From CAZSNT01 sp964607765 (GTDB taxonomy: Bacteria; Verrucomicrobiota; Lentisphaeria; Oligosphaerales; JABHEG01), in assembly GCA_964607765.1 (NCBI GenBank), contig CAZSNT010000290.1, positions 1-6,837 on the forward strand: a stretch of 6,837 nt of DNA, in the 5' to 3' direction. The notes beneath the pieces were generated by a model. That model was not told the DNA's origin. It worked only from the letters and a program-made list of their open reading frames with translations, and searched no databases. Made by a program: the position numbers and the translations under genes. Below, piece by piece: positions 6,057 to 6,837 of this stretch. Each line of letters opens with the position of its first letter. Position 1 is the first letter of the stretch.

Positions 6057-6796
6057 CTGACTCGTTCCCACACATCTGCGCGCACCGCGGCCTGAGTCTG
6101 GCCTGTCCGGAAAACACCGTGCCGGCGTTCGCTGCTGCCGTGGCGCTGGGCGTGCATGAACTCGAGCTGGACCTGTGGCCGAGTCGCGACGGCGTGCCGG
6201 TGGTCTGCCACGACCCGACGGTGGACCGCACTACGGACGGCACGGGACGGATCATGGACATGGACTGGGAGCAGTTGCGCGCCCTGGACGCAGGCATCCA
6301 CCTGGGTGAGGCCTGGCGTGGTGTTCGGCTTCCGCGTTTCGAGCAGGTGATTGAGCTGCTGCACGGCCGGACGCGGCTGAACATTCACATCAAGAACGCC
6401 GGTGCGGACGGGCAGTTGGTCCGATCTGTGTGCGATCTGTTGCGCCTGCACGGGCTCGTGGACCGTGCTTACATCGCGGGTGACTGCAAGCCGGTGCTGG
6501 CAGCGGCACAACGTTTGGGGCCGGACATAGAACGGGCGTCTCTGTTGGTTCCGGGCACGCCGGAGCAGGTGGTTGAGCGGGCGCGTCAGTTTGACTGCAG
6601 ACGCATCCAGTTTTCTCGTGCCGTGACTGCCGCTCACACATGCGCCGCTCATGCGGAGGACATAGTCTGCAACCTGTTCTGGTCGGACGACCCGGACGAG
6701 GCCCGGGAGTATGTGCGTGCCGGGGTCGACGTGGTTCTGACCAACTGCGCAGATTGCCTCATCGAGGGGGGCTTTGGACGTTTGGGGTCAGGCTAG
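6053..6796 (+). CDS. Glycerophosphodiester phosphodiesterase-family protein
   Basis: Family members hydrolyse glycerophosphodiesters to glycerol-3-phosphate plus an alcohol. This 247-residue protein is a single compact TIM-barrel domain of the usual length with no signal peptide or membrane segment, so it is probably cytoplasmic. Seen motifs: AHRG (H11, R12) and PENT (19-22); E38 and D40 in ELD, two expected metal ligands; SRDGVPVVCHDP with H53 as the second catalytic histidine; RTTDGTG (59-65); and near the end a GVDVVLTN segment. The segment that normally reads LxIEIK is LNIHIK, so the third expected metal ligand is H112. GTG 6053 is chosen because its GTGA overlaps the E3 stop, a standard coupling junction; an earlier in-frame GTG at 6017 would only add residues translated across the E3 end. 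It is made with the complex, but its substrate and its link to the acyl chemistry are unknown. Confidence 0.9.
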   Translation: MTDSFPHICAHRGLSLACPENTVPAFAAAVALGVHELELDLWPSRDGVPVVCHDPTVDRTTDGTGRIMDMDWEQLRALDAGIHLGEAWRGVRLPRFEQVIELLHGRTRLNIHIKNAGADGQLVRSVCDLLRLHGLVDRAYIAGDCKPVLAAAQRLGPDIERASLLVPGTPEQVVERARQFDCRRIQFSRAVTAAHTCAAHAEDIVCNLFWSDDPDEAREYVRAGVDVVLTNCADCLIEGGFGRLGSG

Positions 6797-6815
6797 ACCC
6801 CGTCCTGAAAGGGGT
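6784..6815 (+). other. Two competing hairpins at the end of the operon
   Basis: GGGGTC (6784-6789, within the last codons) can pair perfectly with GACCCC (6796-6801) across a six-base loop. The same ACCCC (6797-6801) can instead pair with GGGGT (6811-6815) across nine bases. No T-run follows, so an intrinsic terminator is not supported. A role in 3' processing or termination is a guess. Confidence 0.25.
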
Positions 6816-6837
6816 GTGTCTGGTTGAGATCGGTTCC

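Noticed and set aside
6796..6837. Intrinsic terminator after the last gene
   Set aside because: The five-base-pair hairpin is short and is not followed by a T-run.

Overview
The window holds one tightly packed, five-gene operon on the + strand, complete at both ends. It follows a leader of about 200 bases and ends 41 bases before the window edge. Base composition is moderately high in G+C (about 60% by eye). Alternative starts occur and gene junctions overlap by 4 to 8 bases or are spaced by about 20, so this is bacterial DNA. Nothing fixes the phylum. There is no rRNA, tRNA, mobile element or CRISPR array.

Layout: (1) 203-2149, a 2-oxoacid dehydrogenase E1 with alpha and beta halves fused in one chain. 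(2) 2142-3827, an E2 acyltransferase with one lipoylatable domain, a second lipoyl-like domain lacking the lysine, a peripheral-subunit-binding segment, a catalytic domain with an intact DHRxxDG motif, and a C-terminal four-cysteine zinc-ribbon-like module. (3) 3821-4612, an acyl-carrier-protein-like domain fused to a 4'-phosphopantetheinyl transferase (PPTase). (4) 4635-6056, the FAD/NAD-dependent dihydrolipoamide dehydrogenase E3. (5) 6053-6796, a glycerophosphodiester phosphodiesterase-family protein translationally coupled to E3.

Working model (inference): this is not the housekeeping pyruvate or branched-chain dehydrogenase but a dedicated pathway complex. E1 decarboxylates an unknown 2-oxo acid (or ketose-derived substrate) and reductively acylates the lipoyl arm of E2. 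E2 hands the acyl group to a thiol, and E3 reoxidises the arm. A carrier-protein-like domain with its own priming enzyme, placed between E2 and E3, suggests the acceptor may be a pantetheinyl carrier protein rather than free CoA, giving an acyl-ACP for a biosynthetic assembly line. The closest precedent I can recall is the NapB/NapD type of system in naphthyridinomycin biosynthesis, which loads a two-carbon hydroxyacyl unit onto a carrier protein. The gene content here differs from it. The role of the phosphodiesterase-like protein is unknown, but its coupled start says it is made with the complex. Substrate and product cannot be read from the window.
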